Shown here in pieces: positions 63,735-64,000 of a stretch of DNA of 64,000 nt. Position numbers and translations under genes: made by a program. The DNA is from Hyphomicrobium_A sp963776675 (GTDB taxonomy: Bacteria > Pseudomonadota > Alphaproteobacteria > Rhizobiales > Hyphomicrobiaceae): the NCBI GenBank assembly GCA_963776675.1, contig CAVZNR010000029.1, forward strand, positions 1 through 64,000, written 5' to 3'. Under the pieces are notes generated by a model that saw only the letters and a program-made list of their open reading frames with translations, did not search any database and had not been told where the DNA came from. Numbering within the stretch: the stretch's first letter is position 1; each line of letters begins with the position of its first letter.

Positions 63735-64000
63735 TCAGCTCGCTCCAGGCGGCGCCTTGCGCGCCGCCTCGATGGCCGGGATCAGCTGCGAAATCAGTGA
63801 CTGGGGCGAGATGGGCCCGACGTGCTTGAACACGATCTCGCCCTTGCCGTTGACGACGAACGTCTCGGGCATGCCGTAGACGCCCCACTCGATGGCGCCG
63901 CGGCCGTTGTCGTCGGTGCCCACACTCACGAACGGATTGCCGTAGCGGCCGAGGAAGCGGCGCGCCGACGCCGGCTGGTCCTTGTAGTTGACGCCGTAGA
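63735..64000 (-). CDS. DsbE/CcmG-like thiol-disulfide oxidoreductase, partial
   Basis: The C-terminal 88 residues of a thioredoxin-fold protein that enters from the right edge. The segment (YGVNYKDQPASARRFLGRYG, then WGVYGMPETFVVNGKGEIVF) is the cis-Pro region of DsbE/CcmG proteins, which reduce haem-binding cysteines during cytochrome c maturation. The CxxC motif would lie outside the window, so the assignment rests on the conserved GVYGMPETF loop. Confidence 0.82.
   Translation of the reverse strand, partial: YGVNYKDQPASARRFLGRYGNPFVSVGTDDNGRGAIEWGVYGMPETFVVNGKGEIVFKHVGPISPQSLISQLIPAIEAARKAPPGAS

Overview
The window is high-GC DNA from an alphaproteobacterium, most likely of the order Hyphomicrobiales. 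The evidence is gene content: an atpHAGDC operon without the Fo genes, a sucCD/sucAB/lpdA block with mdh, an etfBA pair with an hbd-type dehydrogenase, tandem RppH-like Nudix genes, a zapE ATPase and a HIG1-type small membrane protein. Three items suggest growth on one- or two-carbon compounds, possibly by a Hyphomicrobium-like methylotroph: a split mesaconyl-CoA hydratase with a CitE-like malyl-CoA enzyme (ethylmalonyl-CoA pathway), a PduO-type cobalamin adenosyltransferase, and an orphan pqqA. The genus is inference.

Layout. 1-6.7 kb: the start of a ClpA-like N-domain gene, argB with a HAD phosphatase, hbd, etfAB, a rhomboid protease, pduO and a HIG1 protein. 6.9-11 kb: an EnvC-like factor, ctpA and two Nudix hydrolases. 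11-16.4 kb: the F1 ATP synthase operon, with an extra 95-residue CPFCG protein between atpD and atpC. 16.7-29.1 kb: a small basic exported protein, priA, cbpA-cbpM, an unknown membrane protein, a THUMP methyltransferase, slipin-nfeD, xerC and a TraB-family protein. 29.1-38.8 kb: lpdA, a VOC protein, sucB, sucA, sucD, sucC and mdh, all on the minus strand. 38.9-42.8 kb: a matrixin-like protease, zapE, a GNAT protein, a 59-residue histone H1-like protein and a VOC protein.

The succinate dehydrogenase genes are split: sdhB is at 42.8-43.6 kb, while sdhCDA is at 55.7-58.4 kb. The roughly 12 kb between them looks accessory. It carries a two-component system, a trimeric autotransporter adhesin gene with about 50 repeats and many frame breaks, several exported proteins of unknown function, a penicillin-amidase-like Ntn hydrolase, pqqA and a short-chain dehydrogenase. 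After sdhC come mesaconyl-CoA hydratase, the CitE-like enzyme, a pyridoxal kinase, nhaA, a beta-carbonic anhydrase and the end of a DsbE-like gene.

Four conserved genes (rppH copy 1, atpA, cbpA twice, mesaconyl-CoA hydratase) carry single-base frame shifts at short runs. The rest of each protein is intact, so base-calling errors are the simplest explanation. The adhesin has at least ten frame changes and also an in-frame TAG, so it may be truly decayed. No rRNA, tRNA, CRISPR array, insertion sequence or prophage was recognised.
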